A stretch of 10,850 nt of DNA from the NCBI GenBank assembly GCA_028565635.1, contig JAOXYB010040518.1:1-10850 (forward strand), written 5' to 3'. Positions 8,509 through 10,850 of the stretch are shown piece by piece. The stretch comes from Phoronis ovalis (lineage: Eukaryota > Phoronida > Phoronidae). A program made the translations under genes and the position numbers. The notes under the pieces are model-generated. The model ran no database searches and was not told the origin of the DNA. It saw nothing but the letters and a program-made list of their open reading frames with translations. How positions within the stretch are numbered: the first letter of the stretch is position 1; each line of letters starts with the position of its first letter.

Positions 8509-8905
8509 AACAGAATCATGTGGTACCATTTCTAATTCTACTTTACCACTATGAGTCAAAATCCTCTAATCTACATGATGTAATATTAATGAAACGGCAT
8601 TTATTGACATAATTTTTCAACCCATAATTTAGGATTATGTCACATTTTTTTATGTTGTGCAATGTGCAAGATTGTTGAGAATTGTATCACATTTTCTAAC
8701 TAGTTTGAAAAGTTTCCTGCAGTTGTGAGAGTCAGAAAATGCTGGTGACCAACGTTGAAGGGTTACACGAAATCTGTTGGAAACCGAAAATTGGTGGTTA
8801 TTATAATACATCAGCCTTATGAAAGAAATGAAATTGCTTGATACATGGAAAATGTGTTAAGAACTGCTGAATACAGTAAATAAAACTTTTCAAGTAGCAT
8901 ATTTT
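8509..8905 (+). other. TMEM160: TMEM160 3' UTR
   Basis: AT-rich sequence running from the stop codon to just after AATAAA at 8879-8884. No structured element was recognised in it. Confidence 0.55.
8879..8884 (+). terminator. TMEM160: Polyadenylation signal AATAAA for TMEM160
   Basis: Canonical hexamer about 370 bases after the stop codon, followed within 30 bases by a T-rich stretch. It is the first AATAAA after the TGA on the plus strand. Confidence 0.6.
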
Positions 8906-8914
8906 TATTTTATT
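8904..8914 (-). terminator. Possible minus-strand polyadenylation signals
   Basis: On the minus strand two overlapping AATAAA hexamers occur (8914-8909 and 8909-8904). They could end the convergent gene from 10035, which would give a 3' UTR of about 1.1 kb. Nearer candidates exist: AATAAA at 9477-9472 and ATTAAA at 9779-9774. Which is used cannot be decided here. Confidence 0.25.
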
Positions 8915-10034
8915 TAATTAGTCTCTCACACAGTGAATTTCAAAAAGTGCTTTGATACCAAAATAATCAAATCAGATCAGATGTAGCACACATTCCTGTA
9001 AATCGGACAAGATAACAATCAAGTAGCTATCCTCTACAGGGATTTTTCTGCATATTATGTACAACTCCAACTTTCCAACTAAGTTTCATGGTAGCCCTCT
9101 TTGGTGAGCTTACTATGAAATAAAAAACAATATTCCATTCCAATCTGACTAAATCCATCTGGTAATGTTCTGTATGGCCTCATCTTACGACTGAGCTTGA
9201 CAGCTTCTATTTTCATTTATAATCTCGAAAAGCAGAAGAACGACAATCCTTTTAATTAAAGCCCCGACAAATTCTCAGACCAATCAAATTGCAGCTTGCA
9301 GTAAATAAGTATAACAGTGGTCTAAGTGGACAGCTAGTGCAGCAGGTCAATGACACAACCAAATGGACAAAAAAGCTTATCTTTGTTAAGTCAAAAGCTT
9401 AATGTTTAATTGAAGGATTATAACAGTTGATTAGGCATTAGATGAGAAGGTACAGACCACTAACAGATGGATTTATTCAGACAGTTCCTATACACACTTG
9501 CTGCAGTTCCAAGCTGTAACCTCAGTTTAGTTTGAGCACGAAAAATTGAAATGACACAGCTATTAAATTGTGGGAGTACGCTAGCTATAAGCTGGTAAAC
9601 ACCTTTAAAATTTCTTGGCACCAGTGATTATCAAATTCTACATTAGATTTCTTGCATTTCGTCAAGCTTCTGTATGCAAAATTAAACTACTCCCTGTAGA
9701 TCATTATTACTCAAGGGTAATAAGCATCTCAAGGGGGGGAGGCATATATTTCATTGACTTAGTTAATATTTTTTTTAATACTAGACAAATTCTATCCCTG
9801 TCATGGCAGCAATAACTGCTTTAATATCATGTAAGTTTCCTCCTTATTGAATGAACTCGTAAAACAACTTTGGCAAGTGGAAATTATAATATTAGCAACA
9901 GCTTAATACTGTTTTAATAATTTATAACTAAAACTATAAGCTGGAATTAAAATTTAAATTAAGAAACAAAGTCTTCTACACTGAATGAATGTAACTAAAC
10001 TGAATGCATCTAAAAAGATAGTTTTACAACCTAA
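8915..10034. other. Spacer between convergent genes; probably includes minus-strand 3' UTR
   Basis: No coding exon is supported. The frame at 9615-9815 has no protein-like features. A 14-base match to the upstream palindrome lies at 9469-9482. Part or all of this stretch is likely the 3' UTR of the minus-strand gene. Confidence 0.45.
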
Positions 10035-10483
10035 TTAAACTGGTGTCTCCGAATGAGTTCGTTTCTTGCTTTTAGATGGCTCTCTATCGACTTCAGTAGT
10101 TTCAGTACCTGTGTTCTCGGTGTCCATTTTTTCATCACCAGTTTTGTTAGGAGTGACTGAACTACCTTGAACATCAGCAGAATCACCAGATTGTAATGTT
10201 TCTGTTTTCTCTGTTTCCATGGTGCTAGGTTCAATGTTGTCAGCTGATTTTATTGTTTCAGAAGCAGGCTTCCCATCTCCACTGATTAAAGGTTCTGTCC
10301 CTTTTACATCACCGTCTCCTGTAGCTAAATATGATGACGGAATGTAGTCAGTTCTTGATGTAGATGGTTCATCTTGTGATCTTGGCCTACCAGACTGTTT
10401 ATTTTTTCCAGTAATTTTTTCTTCATATTTTTCGTCTTTGGATGGACTTTCATCATCTTTTTGTGTACTAGTATTTAATGTGT
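10035..10483 (-). CDS. Last exon of an unrecognised acidic, disordered protein (partial gene)
   Basis: The stop TAA lies at 10037-10035. The frame stays open upstream to an acceptor (TATTTTTAG, AG at 10485-10484), so the ATG at 10220 is internal. The exon gives about 149 residues, opening TLNTSTQKDDESPSKDEK. It is rich in E, D, S, T and K with almost no large hydrophobic residues, which indicates intrinsic disorder. Repeated patterns such as METEKTET and MDTENTGTETTE occur. The end, KSKKRTHSETPV, contains a basic KSKKR patch that could serve as a nuclear localisation signal. The phase (one base from the preceding exon) matches the donor at 10750, joining as V D E D T. No family is recognised; such tails occur on many nuclear proteins. 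Confidence 0.7.
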
Positions 10484-10749
10484 CTAAAAATATATTACTA
10501 AATAGTGAAGTGCATAAAAATTTGAATACTGGCTTGCTTCTTGAAAAGTTTGGGGCAACAAGTAGAAAACTGTATCAGTTGGTGAGTCCATGCAAAGATA
10601 GATGACTCACTTGCAGCAAAGCTTACGTACAAGTTTCTGTAGACTTAAGTACAGTTACCATATAAATACACATTAAATATAGCAAGGGCAGATTTTAGAC
10701 CGCAAGTTTATTTAATTGACATACCAAAAAAAACGAAATGTACTGTTAC
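10484..10749 (-). other. Last intron of the minus-strand gene
   Basis: A GT..AG intron on the minus strand joining the two exons in a consistent phase. No gene or notable repeat lies inside it. Confidence 0.55.
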
Positions 10750-10826
10750 CTTCATCAACGGGATTGCTTGTACGTTCTAAAGGAAAATAGACTTGCATTA
10801 GATCTTCATAAATCTCCACATCTACT
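10750..10826 (-). CDS. Penultimate exon of the same minus-strand gene
   Basis: The donor is G|GTAAC (GT at 10749-10748). The preferred acceptor is TTGCTTGTTTCTAAG, ending at 10827. The exon is 77 nt: A, 25 codons, then G. The codons begin VDVEIYEDLMQVYFPLER and continue TSNPVDE. This is more ordered in composition than the following exon and may be the end of a folded domain. The domain is not recognised. An acceptor two bases later (AG at 10826-10825) is possible. The frame also stays open to the window edge, so a longer exon cannot be excluded. The rest of the gene lies beyond 10850. Confidence 0.55.
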
Positions 10827-10850
10827 CTTAGAAACAAGCAAAATATGATT

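Overview
This window is eukaryotic, AT-rich, intron-bearing genomic DNA from an invertebrate animal. The exons have GT..AG boundaries, the introns and spacers are long, and there are degraded SINE-like, inverted-repeat and minisatellite sequences. There are no operons or bacterial ribosome binding sites. The repeat style (a tRNA-headed SINE, a hairpin with a Penelope/hammerhead-like core, and 'CAATGCTYGCTGCT' repeats) suggests a lophotrochozoan, perhaps a mollusc. That placement is an inference and is not proven here.

Layout. 1-1239 is intron or flank and carries a tRNA-headed SINE remnant on the minus strand (about 120-408). 1240-1519 is the last coding exon of a histidine-rich, probably nuclear protein, with a SUMO/synergy-control-like motif. 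It is followed by two perfect CRE octamers, a 134-bp inverted-repeat element and a candidate polyadenylation signal near 2113. 2136-4937 is AT-rich spacer with no gene I can support. 4938-4969 is a perfect 32-bp palindrome just upstream of the next gene. 5085-8508 is a complete four-exon plus-strand gene that I assign to TMEM160, a mitochondrial inner-membrane protein. It includes a 25-nt microexon, and its introns hold an inverted repeat, a CAATGCT repeat cluster and a minisatellite of about 51 bp. 8509 to about 8905 is its 3' UTR. 8906-10034 is the convergent spacer. 10035-10826 on the minus strand holds the last two coding exons of an unrecognised acidic, disordered, probably nuclear protein whose 5' part lies beyond the window.

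The three genes show no functional link and look like unrelated neighbours. The best-supported result is the TMEM160 model. The four exons join in frame to exactly 301 codons including the stop. The microexon restores a block that matches human TMEM160 residue for residue in length. The start codon sits in a TISU-like ATGGCGGC element, a type known from mitochondrial genes with short leaders. I see no prokaryote-style defence or other novel multi-gene system. The unusual items are the microexon, the long N-terminal extension, the hammerhead-like hairpin, the paired CRE sites and the large palindrome.
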